Of a DNA stretch of 39,702 nt, positions 24,640-33,737 are shown piece by piece. The stretch covers positions 1 to 39,702 of the forward strand of contig CABXNH010000008.1 of the NCBI GenBank assembly GCA_902513495.1, written 5' to 3'. This DNA is from an uncultured Gammaproteobacteria bacterium. GTDB lineage: Bacteria > Pseudomonadota > Gammaproteobacteria > PS1 > Pseudothioglobaceae. Position numbers and translations under genes: made by a program. The notes below the pieces were generated by a model. That model was not told the DNA's origin and did no database searches. It saw only the letters and a program-made list of their open reading frames with translations. How positions within the stretch are numbered: the first letter of the stretch is position 1; every line of letters begins with the position of its first letter.

Positions 24640-24668
24640 TTGGGATAATTACATTGTTCAAATATAAA
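24640..24668 (+). promoter_or_regulatory. Candidate promoter for aceF-lpd
   Basis: TTGGGA (24640-24645) and TATAAA (24663-24668) are spaced by 17 bp, four and five matches to consensus. The start point would fall about 10 bases before ATG 24686, leaving almost no leader; a second possible -10 (GATAAT, 24644-24649) would give a longer one. This supports transcription starting at aceF rather than at an upstream aceE. Confidence 0.38.
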
Positions 24669-24685
24669 GCTATTTAATAGTACAA

Positions 24686-25909
24686 ATGCCTACCCAAAAA
24701 AAAGTAGAGTTACCTGATATTGGTGATTTCGATGCTGTAGATGTTATCGAAGTTCTTGTCAAGGTTGGAGATACTGTAAATGAAAATGACAGCATCATCA
24801 CACTTGAGACCGATAAAGCTACAATGGAAATACCAGCCCCCTTTTCAGGAAAGGTCACTAGCCTTGAAGTAAAGGTTGGAGATAAGGTAGCGAAAGGTGA
24901 CCTAATACTGGCTCTTGAAACTGAATCAGCTCCTACAGATGAAGTAATTGACTCATCCGAAGAACCTAAAAAATCTGATAACAAGACAAATGATGATGAA
25001 GAACCAACAATCACCTCAACGATATCAAAAGATAATGCAAAACAAAATGATGAAGTTTCACTTATAACAGATTTAAACTCCCATGCATCCCCTTCAATTA
25101 GAAAACTAGCTAGAGAACTTGGAGTGAGTTTATCTAGAATAAATGGAACAGGAAAAAAAGGTAGGATTCTTGAGGAAGATTTAAAATCCTTTGTAAAAGA
25201 GCTCGTCACTCACGGAACTTCGAATGAAGAAGTGGAGACAATCCCTTTATCAAGAATCAAGAAATTGTCTGGCAAACATCTTTCTAATTGCTGGAATACA
25301 ATCCCACATGTCACCCAATTTGATGAAGTAAATATCGATCAGTTAGAAAAATTTCGTAAGCATCAAAAAGAAAGAAATATCAAATTAAGCCCTCTAGTTT
25401 TTATTATGAAGGCAGTTGTTCAAGTATTAAAGCGTCATCCCAATTTCAATGCCTCTTTGGATGAAGGTGGTGAAAATCTCATACTTAAGAAATATTTCAA
25501 TCTAGGAATAGCTGTGGATACTCCAAATGGTCTTCTAGTTCCAGTTGTTAAAGATGTTAATAAAAAGTCACTGATTGAACTTTCAGAAGAGCTTGCAGAT
25601 ATTTCTTTGAGAGCAAGAGAAGGTAAACTTAATTCAAGTGAAATGAAGGGTGCTGGTTTCACAATATCCAGTTTAGGCGGGATCGGTGGAACACAATTCA
25701 CGCCAATAATTAACTCCCCTGAAGTTGCAATTTTAGGTGCGTCAAAAACTCAAATTAAACCTATTTGGAATGGGAGCTCTTTTGAGCCAACTGCGATGAT
25801 TCCTTTGGCACTTTCTTATGACCATAGAGTAATTGATGGCGCCGAAGGAGCAAGGTTTATGGCTGAACTAAATCAAGTCTTAAGTAATATTATGGAGATG
25901 TTATTATGA
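24686..25909 (+). CDS. aceF: Dihydrolipoamide acetyltransferase (E2) of pyruvate dehydrogenase
   Basis: The E2 core passes the acetyl group from E1 to CoA. The 407-residue protein has a single lipoyl domain (about 4-78) with lipoylated K44 in ETDKATMEIP, an acidic linker (82-125), an E3/E1-binding domain (133-170, SPSIRKLARELGVSLSRINGTGKKGRI) and the catalytic domain with H380 and D384 in SYDHRVIDGAEGARF. VELPDIGDFDAVDVIEVLVKVGD at the start is typical of AceF rather than SucB. E. coli AceF has three lipoyl domains, so this is the short form. Its ATGA overlap with lpd shows coupling. No aceE lies upstream. Confidence 0.92.
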   Translation: MPTQKKVELPDIGDFDAVDVIEVLVKVGDTVNENDSIITLETDKATMEIPAPFSGKVTSLEVKVGDKVAKGDLILALETESAPTDEVIDSSEEPKKSDNKTNDDEEPTITSTISKDNAKQNDEVSLITDLNSHASPSIRKLARELGVSLSRINGTGKKGRILEEDLKSFVKELVTHGTSNEEVETIPLSRIKKLSGKHLSNCWNTIPHVTQFDEVNIDQLEKFRKHQKERNIKLSPLVFIMKAVVQVLKRHPNFNASLDEGGENLILKKYFNLGIAVDTPNGLLVPVVKDVNKKSLIELSEELADISLRAREGKLNSSEMKGAGFTISSLGGIGGTQFTPIINSPEVAILGASKTQIKPIWNGSSFEPTAMIPLALSYDHRVIDGAEGARFMAELNQVLSNIMEMLL

Positions 25910-27312
25910 TTAAAACTCAAGTTTTAGTTATTGGATCTGGTCCTGGCGGCTATACTGCAGCTTTTAGAGCTGCAGACTTAGGAAAAGAAGTGACTCTGAT
26001 TGAGCGCCACGAATCATTAGGTGGAGTTTGTCTCAATGTTGGTTGTATTCCATCCAAATCACTCCTTCATACAGCTGAAGTAATTAATGAAAGTAAGCAT
26101 GCAAGTGAACTTGGGATAACTTTTTCAAAGCCTAAAATTGATCTTGACGGTGTTAAAAAAAATAAAGACGACATAGTTAACAAACTTACAGGTGGCATCC
26201 AGGCACTTGCCAAAGCAAGAAAAGTAAAAGTTATTACTGGATATGCCAAATTCTTATCTAAAAATCAAGTTAGCATTGATGGGACTGATGAAGTTATTGA
26301 ATTTGAACAGTGCATTATATCTGTAGGATCAAGGGTTACTAAGTTCCCTATGTTTCCTTTTGAGGATAAAAGAGTTATGGATTCGACTGACGCTCTTCTA
26401 TTGGATGATATACCAAAACGAATGCTAGTTGTTGGTGGTGGGATTATTGGCCTAGAAATGGCTACAATTTATGATGCTCTTGGCACTGAAATTACAATTG
26501 TTGAACTCGGAGGTCAAATCATTCCTGCTGCTGACAAAGATATTGTTAATCCACTCTTTAAGAAAGCCAAGAAAAATTATGCAAATATCTTTTTAAATAC
26601 TAAAGTCACTTCAATGTCTCCATTAAAGAAAGGCATTAAGGTGGTTTTTGAAGGCAAAGACGCACCTGAGTCAGATACTTTTGATAAGGTCTTAGTTGCA
26701 GTTGGAAGAACACCAAATGGAAAGCTCATAGATGCCGAAAAAGCTGGTATTAATATTAATGACAATGGCTTCATTGAAACAAACAAACAAATGAAAACTA
26801 ATGTTGAAAATATCTACGCAATTGGGGATGTTGTTGGTCAACCAATGCTTGCCCATAAGGCAGTTCATGAGGCTAAAGTTGCCGCTGAAGTTATCTGTGG
26901 TGAAAAATCTGGTTTTGATGCTCTGACTATTCCTTCTGTGGCTTATACAGATCCAGAGGTTGCCTGGACAGGCAAAACTGAAAAAGAGCTCAAAGAAGCT
27001 GGTATAGAGTTCGAAAAAGGCGTTTTTCCGTGGGCTGCATCTGGAAGAAGTTTGAGTATTGGAAGAACTGAAGGGGTATCAAAAAGCCTTTTTGATTCTA
27101 AATCAGGTAAGATTCTCGGCATGGGTATATGTGGAACAAATGCAGGCGACTTAATCGCAGAGGCCAGCCTAGCAATTGAAATGGGCTGTGATATGAGTGA
27201 TATTGCTTTAACTATTCATGCTCACCCAACATTATCAGAGACTACTGCGTTTGCAGCAGAAATGGCTGAAGGAACAATCACAGACTTAATGCCACCAAGA
27301 AAAAGAAAGTAG
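25906..27312 (+). CDS. lpd: Dihydrolipoamide dehydrogenase (E3)
   Basis: An FAD enzyme that reoxidises dihydrolipoamide with NAD in 2-oxoacid dehydrogenase complexes. The 468-residue sequence has GSGPGGYTAAF (FAD), the redox disulfide C42/C47 in GGVCLNVGCIPSKSLL, the NAD-binding VVGGGIIGLEMA, the YAIGDVVGQPMLAHKA FAD motif and the active-site H440/E445 in HAHPTLSE. It overlaps aceF by four bases. It may also serve 2-oxoglutarate dehydrogenase or the glycine cleavage system. Confidence 0.97.
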   Translation: MIKTQVLVIGSGPGGYTAAFRAADLGKEVTLIERHESLGGVCLNVGCIPSKSLLHTAEVINESKHASELGITFSKPKIDLDGVKKNKDDIVNKLTGGIQALAKARKVKVITGYAKFLSKNQVSIDGTDEVIEFEQCIISVGSRVTKFPMFPFEDKRVMDSTDALLLDDIPKRMLVVGGGIIGLEMATIYDALGTEITIVELGGQIIPAADKDIVNPLFKKAKKNYANIFLNTKVTSMSPLKKGIKVVFEGKDAPESDTFDKVLVAVGRTPNGKLIDAEKAGININDNGFIETNKQMKTNVENIYAIGDVVGQPMLAHKAVHEAKVAAEVICGEKSGFDALTIPSVAYTDPEVAWTGKTEKELKEAGIEFEKGVFPWAASGRSLSIGRTEGVSKSLFDSKSGKILGMGICGTNAGDLIAEASLAIEMGCDMSDIALTIHAHPTLSETTAFAAEMAEGTITDLMPPRKRK

Positions 27313-27319
27313 GTTAAAT

Positions 27320-27973
27320 ATGGATATTCAAGAAGCAAGAAAAAATGTGATTGAGCAACAAATAAGGCCTTGGGGTGGCCTAAATGTAAGAGCTAATCAA
27401 GCACTTTCAGACATTCCACGGGAGAACTTTGTGCCTGAGAAGTATCAAAAACTCGTGTTTGCAGATATCGAAATACCCCTCAATGAGTCAGACAAGATGC
27501 TTTCTCCAAAAATAGAAGGAAGAATTTTAGATAGTCTTAATCTTCAAGGCAATGAAGATATTCTAGAGGTTGGCACTGGAAGCGGCTACTTAACATCAGT
27601 TCTAGCAAAACTATCAAACTCAGTGACAAGCATAGAAATTGAGCATGACTTATACGTTAAAGCAAAAAAGAATATAGAAGAGCTCAAGTTAAACAACACT
27701 TCACTTATTAATGAGGCTTTTGACTGTTCAAATTTCAAAGAGGGGCAGTTTGACACAATTATCATTGGTTCTGCCCTCCCCAACATAGAGGATGATTTAA
27801 AAAAACTTTTAAAAGTAGGTGGAAAATTATTTGTTGTCGTGGGCTCAAAAAATCAAATGCACGCCACCCTTGTTTCAAGAGAAACTGAACTTCTTTGGAA
27901 TTCTAAATCTCTTTTTGAAACTCATCTAGAATTCATGAAAGGTCATGAACCGCCTATACAATTCTCTTTTTGA
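27320..27973 (+). CDS. Protein-L-isoaspartate O-methyltransferase-like protein
   Basis: A 217-residue class I SAM methyltransferase of the PCMT family. The N-terminal VIEQQIRPWGGLN, IPRENFVPEKYQKLVFADIEIPL and SAM motif I ILEVGTGSGYL are clear. However, the ISQPYIVA-type segment of true isoaspartyl methyltransferases is replaced by MLSPKIEGRIL. This variant subgroup is widespread in proteobacteria, usually beside tolC, and its activity is uncertain. It begins seven bases after lpd and precedes an RND exporter by 16, so it is probably the third gene of the aceF-lpd operon. Confidence 0.82.
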   Translation: MDIQEARKNVIEQQIRPWGGLNVRANQALSDIPRENFVPEKYQKLVFADIEIPLNESDKMLSPKIEGRILDSLNLQGNEDILEVGTGSGYLTSVLAKLSNSVTSIEIEHDLYVKAKKNIEELKLNNTSLINEAFDCSNFKEGQFDTIIIGSALPNIEDDLKKLLKVGGKLFVVVGSKNQMHATLVSRETELLWNSKSLFETHLEFMKGHEPPIQFSF

Positions 27974-27989
27974 TTTGGAATAGGCAGTC

Positions 27990-30275
27990 ATGCTTAATTC
28001 AATTTTAAATTTTTTAACTAAAAAACCTGCTTGGTCCTTATTGGCATTTTTAGTTATTATTGGTTCATCATTTTTTCAGATTCAGCATTTCTCCCTTGAC
28101 GCTTCTTCAGAATCATTATCTTTAGATGGTGATAACAACCTAGAGCTTTACTTTGAAACTCAAGAAACTTTTGGTTCCGATGAGTCATTAATCATTAGCT
28201 ACACAGCTAAAAACGGAACAGTGCTCTCAAAAGAACAATTGATTTATTTAGGGTCACTAAGGAATGATTTATTAGATATTGATGGAATTAATTCAGTCAT
28301 ATCAATTCTAGATGTTTCACTTTTTCAATCACCTCCGCTCTCATTGGTTGAACTAGCAAGTGATGTTTATACTATTGACAACGGAAAGGCTGATCAAAGC
28401 CTTGTTGCTAAAGAGTTTCAAAACAGCCCTCTATACGCTAACAATATTGTCAGCTCTGATTTAAAAACTACAGCTTTATTAATCCCACTTGAAACTGATG
28501 ATCCTAGAGAACTAATAGATGATGATTCATTAAAGCTCCTAATAGAAGAGATTCGTTCAACAATGAGTCAATATCAAAATAACGCAACACTTTATTTGGG
28601 CGGTGTCCCAATGATTAGAAATGATGTCATTGATTTCATAAAAAATGATTTAATTATCTTTAGTCTTGCAGTTGTATTCGTTATGTCATTAATGCTTTCA
28701 CTCTTTTTTCAGAAGGTTAGATGGGTATTAATCCCAATTGCAATAAGCATCATTGGTGCTTTGTTTATGACTGGGTTGATTAGCGCCATAGGCTGGAAGG
28801 TGACGGTAATTTCTGCTAATTTCTTTTCGCTTCTTCTTGTGATGACTCTTTCAGTTATTATTCATTTAGTTGTTCGATATAGAGAAATATCAAGTCAACA
28901 AGCAGCTATTAGTAACGATGAAATGATAAGAAAAACATTAAATGAAATGATTAGGCCATGCCTCTATACAGTGGTCACAACCATAGCTGCATTTGCTTCA
29001 CTCACCACAAGTCATGTGCAGCCTGTTATAGATTTCGGCTTAATGATGAGTATTGGTGTAACGGTTGCGTTTATGTTGTCATTTATAGGCTTTGCAATAG
29101 TCATGACGCTCTTTCCAGTTTCTCAATCATCTCACAAAACTGGGCAATTTTATGTCCTTCAAAAGTTAGCTATTGCAACAGATCAAGGCGGCAAAAATAT
29201 TCTTTTTGGTATAGCAGTAGTTAGTGCTATTGCAATTTTTGGCTTAAATAAACTCTCTGTAGAGAATAGCTTTATTAACTACTTTAAAAAAGACACTGAA
29301 ATTTATCAAGGACTTAATTTCATTGATAAAGAGCTAGGAGGCACGATTCCACTTGAAATTGTTTTTAATGATTTAGCAAGTGCTTACTGGGCAGATGCAA
29401 GTCTCAGAGATGACTTTCATGATGTTCATCTGTACCTTGACAGCATTCCCAGCATAGGAAAAGTTTTATCAATTGATACCTTTATGCAGGTCCTCAAAGA
29501 ATCAAATGATGGTAAAGCGCCTAATGGTTTTCTACTTGTTCTTGGCAAAAATAATATGCCTGAGTTTGCAAAATCTCAAGTTTTAAAGCCTCACATTTCA
29601 GACGACACTAATCAAATCAGAATCGTTGCAAGAGTCAAGGAAACGACCACTGACCTAGACAGAAACCAGTTAATCATTGATGTCAAAAAAGAATTAGTTG
29701 AAAACTTTTACTTTAACGAGGATGAGTTTTATTTCACTGGAACCTTTTCACTCTACAACAATCTTCTACAAAGTTTATTTTCTTCACAAATCAAAACTAT
29801 CTTGACTGTTTTTACAATTATATTTGTGCTTTTTTTGATTGTATTTAGGTCTATCTCTATTGCACTCATAGCGGTAATTCCAAACACAATACCTTCTTTA
29901 ATAATTCTTGGAATAATGGGATTGGCAAGAATACCGCTAGATATAATGACAATCACAATAGCAGCGATTGCTATAGGAATTGGTATTGATAATGCCATAC
30001 ATTATATTAGTAGATTTAAATCAGAACTTTTAGTTGATGGTGACTTTGTAACTTCGATGTATAGATCACATAACTCTATTGGTGTCTCTATGTTTTATAC
30101 CGCAGCAACGGTTGCAATAGGATTTCTTGTTTTGATATTATCAAACTTTATCCCGAGCATATATTTTGGAATTTTTATGGCAATTGCAATGCTCAGTGCT
30201 GTATTCGTAAATCTTACTTTACTGCCAAAATTGCTTGTATTTTTTAAACCAAAAATGAATAATATACATCCTTAA
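27990..30275 (+). CDS. RND-superfamily exporter (MMPL/SSD type)
   Basis: A 761-residue integral membrane protein resembling the predicted RND exporters of COG1033. Layout: one N-terminal helix (about 12-32), a large periplasmic domain, a bundle of about five helices (roughly 218-385), a second periplasmic domain, and a final bundle (about 600-755) with the GIGIDNAIHYISRFK segment typical of proton-relay helix TM10. It is shorter than three-component AcrB-type pumps and has no adaptor or outer-membrane gene nearby. Related proteins move lipids, hopanoids or hydrophobic compounds; the substrate here is unknown. It lies 16 bases after the Pcm-like gene. Confidence 0.88.
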   Translation: MLNSILNFLTKKPAWSLLAFLVIIGSSFFQIQHFSLDASSESLSLDGDNNLELYFETQETFGSDESLIISYTAKNGTVLSKEQLIYLGSLRNDLLDIDGINSVISILDVSLFQSPPLSLVELASDVYTIDNGKADQSLVAKEFQNSPLYANNIVSSDLKTTALLIPLETDDPRELIDDDSLKLLIEEIRSTMSQYQNNATLYLGGVPMIRNDVIDFIKNDLIIFSLAVVFVMSLMLSLFFQKVRWVLIPIAISIIGALFMTGLISAIGWKVTVISANFFSLLLVMTLSVIIHLVVRYREISSQQAAISNDEMIRKTLNEMIRPCLYTVVTTIAAFASLTTSHVQPVIDFGLMMSIGVTVAFMLSFIGFAIVMTLFPVSQSSHKTGQFYVLQKLAIATDQGGKNILFGIAVVSAIAIFGLNKLSVENSFINYFKKDTEIYQGLNFIDKELGGTIPLEIVFNDLASAYWADASLRDDFHDVHLYLDSIPSIGKVLSIDTFMQVLKESNDGKAPNGFLLVLGKNNMPEFAKSQVLKPHISDDTNQIRIVARVKETTTDLDRNQLIIDVKKELVENFYFNEDEFYFTGTFSLYNNLLQSLFSSQIKTILTVFTIIFVLFLIVFRSISIALIAVIPNTIPSLIILGIMGLARIPLDIMTITIAAIAIGIGIDNAIHYISRFKSELLVDGDFVTSMYRSHNSIGVSMFYTAATVAIGFLVLILSNFIPSIYFGIFMAIAMLSAVFVNLTLLPKLLVFFKPKMNNIHP

Positions 30276-30282
30276 AATAAAA

Positions 30283-30311
30283 AACCCCACCTCGAATAAG
30301 AGTGTGGGGTT
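30283..30311 (+). terminator. Hairpin after the RND exporter gene
   Basis: AACCCCAC (30283-30290) pairs with GTGGGGTT (30304-30311), and an inner CTC/GAG extends the stem past one bulged base. Poly-A precedes it but no T run follows, so it would act best for minus-strand transcripts or as a Rho-assisted or processing hairpin. The rest of the 30276-30427 gap holds a second small palindrome (CTACTAT 30315-30321 with ATAGTAG 30344-30350) and A+T-rich promoter-like sequence for nadB. Confidence 0.5.
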
Positions 30312-30427
30312 AGTCTACTATTAAAAGGAGAAATAAGTTAAATATAGTAGTTTTTAACTTGCGGCAAATTATATATAAAAAATATTTTAATATTTTTTAA
30401 TTTTGTGTCTTTTTGTGACAATAAACT

Positions 30428-31987
30428 ATGGCAAAAAATTATCAATTCGATGTTCTAATTATAGGCTCCGGAGCTGCCGGATTAATGAGTGCTGTTCGGC
30501 TCTCAAATAACACCTCAATTGCGGTCATTGCTAAAGATAAAATATTAGAAGGCTCATCTTATTATGCTCAAGGTGGTATTTCAGCTGTCCTAGACCCAGA
30601 AGATAATTTTGCTTCACATATTGAAGACACTATTAATACTGGTTTTGACCTTGGTAACGAAAACAGTATTAGGTTTATGGTAGAGCAGGCCCCTCAAGCC
30701 ATTAAAGATCTTGAAAGCGCCGGAGTTCAATTTTCTCACATCAATAATAGCTATGATCTAACTACTGAAGGTGGCCATAGCTCAAAAAGAGTCGCTCATG
30801 TTGCCGATAAAACGGGTCAATCGATCCAAGTCAACCTGCTTGCAAAGGTAAAGCAAAAAGACAACATCGAACTTTTTGAAGAATATGTAGCTGTCGATCT
30901 TGTTGTAAAGGATAAAAAGTGTCATGGCGCATATGTTTTTGACAAAAACTCTAAGAAGGTTGTGACCTTTAGCTCCAAAAAAACTATTCTTGCAACAGGT
31001 GGCGCCTCAAAATCTTATTTATATACTTCAAACCCAGACACCTCAACTGGAGATGGTATTGCTATGGCTTACAGAGCTGGATGCGAGATATCCAACATGG
31101 AATTTACACAATTTCATCCTACATGCCTGTTTCATCCCCATGCCAAATCATTTCTAATATCAGAAACACTTCGTGGTGAAGGTGCAAAACTTCTTTTGCC
31201 TGATGGCAAAGAGTTTATGCACAAATACGATGATCGACTTGAACTTGCGCCAAGGGATATAGTTGCAAGAGCAATCGACAATGAGATGAAGGTTAATGGT
31301 TATGACTGTGTATTTCTAGATTTCTCATTCAAAGATAAAGAATGGATTAAAGCTAGATTTCCAACAATCACTCAGCGCTGCAAAGAACTTGGTATTGATA
31401 TTTCTAAGGAAGCCCTACCTGTTGTTCCTGCAGCACATTACACTTGTGGTGGCGTCAATACAAATATAGATGCACAAAGCAGCATAACTAATCTTTATGC
31501 TGTTGGTGAAGTGGCGCATACTGGGGTTCATGGGGCAAATAGAATGGCAAGCAACTCTTTGCTTGAGTGTGTAGTTTTTGCGAAGTCCTGTGCCAATCAT
31601 ATCAACGGTAGCACTTTAGAAAATACACTGGCTAAGATTGAAAAATGGGATGACTCAAGAGTCGCACCTTCCAAAGAAAAAGTTGTTATAGCTCATTTAT
31701 GGCACGAAATAAGACTCATCATGTGGAACTTTGTTGGCATAGTTCGAAGCAACAATCGACTCAACTCGGCATATCTAAAAATTCAACAAATCAATAAAGA
31801 GGTAGACGAGTATTATCGTCTTTACACTGTAACCGAGGATCTAATTGAATTGAGAAACTTAGCTCAAACTTCTAAAATTATTGTAGAATCTGCCCTGTCT
31901 AGAAAAGAGAGTAGAGGACTTCACTATAACCAAGATTATCCGAATAAAATGAGCAAGACTCATAACACAGTAATGATCAAATCATGA
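30428..31987 (+). CDS. nadB: L-aspartate oxidase
   Basis: An FAD enzyme that oxidises aspartate to iminoaspartate, the first step of de novo NAD synthesis. The 519-residue protein has [13 protein letters not shown] (FAD), the [13 protein letters not shown] flavin contact, [28 protein letters not shown] and RGEGAKLL substrate motifs, AAHYTCGGV and [21 protein letters not shown]. The last match separates NadB from succinate dehydrogenase flavoprotein together with the absence of sdhCDB. nadA and nadC are not adjacent. Its stop overlaps the def start by four bases. Confidence 0.95.
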   Translation: MAKNYQFDVLIIGSGAAGLMSAVRLSNNTSIAVIAKDKILEGSSYYAQGGISAVLDPEDNFASHIEDTINTGFDLGNENSIRFMVEQAPQAIKDLESAGVQFSHINNSYDLTTEGGHSSKRVAHVADKTGQSIQVNLLAKVKQKDNIELFEEYVAVDLVVKDKKCHGAYVFDKNSKKVVTFSSKKTILATGGASKSYLYTSNPDTSTGDGIAMAYRAGCEISNMEFTQFHPTCLFHPHAKSFLISETLRGEGAKLLLPDGKEFMHKYDDRLELAPRDIVARAIDNEMKVNGYDCVFLDFSFKDKEWIKARFPTITQRCKELGIDISKEALPVVPAAHYTCGGVNTNIDAQSSITNLYAVGEVAHTGVHGANRMASNSLLECVVFAKSCANHINGSTLENTLAKIEKWDDSRVAPSKEKVVIAHLWHEIRLIMWNFVGIVRSNNRLNSAYLKIQQINKEVDEYYRLYTVTEDLIELRNLAQTSKIIVESALSRKESRGLHYNQDYPNKMSKTHNTVMIKS

Positions 31988-32481
31988 TATTAGAAATCCT
32001 TAAATACCCTGATAAACGGTTAAGAACTGTTGCAAAGCCAGTTGAGAATGTTAATAGCGAGATAAAAAAACAAATTAAAGATATGTTTGAGACTATGTAT
32101 GATGCGCCAGGAATTGGTCTGGCAGCTACTCAGGTTAACTTTCATCAACGCCTTATAGTTATTGATGTATCAGAAGAGTGTAATCAGCCACTCTGTCTAA
32201 TAAATCCAGAGATAATTGAAAAAAATGGTGAAATTGAGTGGGAAGAGGGCTGCCTTTCAGTGCCAAATTATTACGAGAATGTTAAAAGAGCTAATGAAAT
32301 TAAAGTTAGCGCCCTGAACGAACTTGGCCAATCAGTCGAGGTTGAAGCAAACGAGATGCTTGCCGTTTGTATCCAGCATGAAATGGATCATTTAAATGGA
32401 ATATTATTTGTGGACCATTTATCAAAACTAAAGCAAAAAAGACTTAAAAAGAAAGCTGAGAAGCAAACGAAAAAGCTTTAA
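31984..32481 (+). CDS. def: Peptide deformylase
   Basis: It removes the N-formyl group from nascent proteins. The 165-residue enzyme has all three motifs at E. coli positions: GIGLAATQV (43-51), EGCLSVP with metal ligand C90, and QHEMDHLNG with H132 and H136 as ligands and E133 as catalyst. The basic C-terminal tail ([15 protein letters not shown]) is typical. It is not beside fmt as in most bacteria, but between nadB (four-base overlap) and dusB (12-base gap). Confidence 0.96.
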   Translation: MILEILKYPDKRLRTVAKPVENVNSEIKKQIKDMFETMYDAPGIGLAATQVNFHQRLIVIDVSEECNQPLCLINPEIIEKNGEIEWEEGCLSVPNYYENVKRANEIKVSALNELGQSVEVEANEMLAVCIQHEMDHLNGILFVDHLSKLKQKRLKKKAEKQTKKL

Positions 32482-32493
32482 GTTAATATCCTT

Positions 32494-33462
32494 ATGAATA
32501 TTGGCTCACATAAACTAACTTCAAATGTACTGCTTGCACCTATGGCGGGCACTAGTGATAAACCTTTTAGAATGATATGCAGGGAACAAGGTGCTGGACT
32601 TACAACCTCTGAAATGGTTGTCATTCAAAAACATCTACTAAACTCAAAAAAATCAAAGCATCGCTTAGATTTTAACTCTGAACAACTCCCAATCAGCATT
32701 CAGATAGCTGGATCAGAAGCTAATGAGCTTGCTGATTCAGCTATAAAAGCACTTGAATTTGGAGCAGATATTATTGATATCAATATGGGATGTCCAGCAA
32801 AAAAAGTGTGCAATAAGGCTGCTGGATCTGCTCTCATGCAGAATGAAGCTTTGGTAGAAGATATTTTAAAATCTGTCGTAAATGCGGTTGAAGTACCTGT
32901 CACACTCAAAATGAGAACAGGCTGGGATGAAGAAAATAAAAATGCACCAACAATCGCTAAAATTGCTGAAGATAATGGTATACAAATGATAGCAATACAT
33001 GGAAGAACGAGGTCACAGAAGTATAATGGAGACGCTGAATTTGATACAGTCAAGAAGATTGTTAACCAAGTGTCAATTCCAGTTGTAGCAAATGGAGATA
33101 TAGATTCAGCAAAAAAAGCGAAAGATATATTGGACTATACTGGCGCTGATGCTGTGATGCTTGGAAGAGCTACCCAAGGAAACCCATGGCTGATTAGCCA
33201 AGTTAATGAGTTTCTAACATCAGGTGAACTTTCAGAAGACCCTGCATTAGAGAAAAAAATTCCGATGATTTTAGGCCATATTTCACAAATTCATGATTTT
33301 TATGGTTATAAAATGGGCACACAACTATCCAGAAAGCATATTTTTTGGTATTCTATGCACCTTGACCAAAAAAAAGGTTTAGCTTTTTGGCCAAGCATTA
33401 ACAGAGTGTCCGATCACTCTGAACAATATTCGAAATTTCATGAATTTTTGTATTCAATATGA
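32494..33462 (+). CDS. dusB: tRNA-dihydrouridine synthase DusB
   Basis: An FMN enzyme that reduces uridine to dihydrouridine in tRNA. The 322-residue protein contains LLAPMAGTSDKPFRMICR, the IDINMGCPAKKV motif with conserved C100, LKMRTGWDEENKN, IHGRTRSQKYNG and the FMN-phosphate region VANGDIDSAKKA and GADAVMLGRATQGNPWLI. The assignment to DusB comes from these motifs and from the fis gene that overlaps its stop by four bases, an arrangement preserved in E. coli. Confidence 0.96.
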   Translation: MNIGSHKLTSNVLLAPMAGTSDKPFRMICREQGAGLTTSEMVVIQKHLLNSKKSKHRLDFNSEQLPISIQIAGSEANELADSAIKALEFGADIIDINMGCPAKKVCNKAAGSALMQNEALVEDILKSVVNAVEVPVTLKMRTGWDEENKNAPTIAKIAEDNGIQMIAIHGRTRSQKYNGDAEFDTVKKIVNQVSIPVVANGDIDSAKKAKDILDYTGADAVMLGRATQGNPWLISQVNEFLTSGELSEDPALEKKIPMILGHISQIHDFYGYKMGTQLSRKHIFWYSMHLDQKKGLAFWPSINRVSDHSEQYSKFHEFLYSI

Positions 33463-33689
33463 AACAAAGGGGTTTACAGGATTGTATTAAAGAAAATCTT
33501 GAGAAGTATTTCTCAGACTTGAATGGCGAATCATCTAATGGTGTTTTTAAGATGGTAACTCAACAAGCTGAGTCAGCAACTATTAAGTTTGTTCTTGACA
33601 AAGTCAATCAAAATCAAAGCGAAGCTGCTAGAGTTCTCGGCATAAATCGTGCTACCCTAAAGAAAAAAGTAAGCCTTTACAACTTGTAA
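33459..33689 (+). CDS. fis: Nucleoid-associated DNA-binding protein Fis
   Basis: Fis is a dimeric DNA-bending protein affecting rRNA transcription, nucleoid structure and site-specific recombination. The 76-residue sequence aligns with the core and helix-turn-helix of the family (VNQNQSEAARVLGINRATLKKKVSLY). It lacks about 20 N-terminal residues of E. coli Fis that form the beta-arms contacting Hin-type recombinases. Short forms are common outside enterobacteria, and the ATGA overlap with dusB makes this start secure. It is translated from the dusB transcript. Confidence 0.95.
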   Translation: MKQRGLQDCIKENLEKYFSDLNGESSNGVFKMVTQQAESATIKFVLDKVNQNQSEAARVLGINRATLKKKVSLYNL

Positions 33690-33737
33690 GAGTTTATAAT
33701 TTAAACCTTAAATTTCTACATCGATAAACCCTAGAAA

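Noticed and set aside
24670-25209. A 179-codon open frame antisense to aceF.
   Set aside because: It mirrors the well-supported lipoyl and linker coding sequence, is rich in serine and phenylalanine as expected of an antisense shadow, and has no family pattern.
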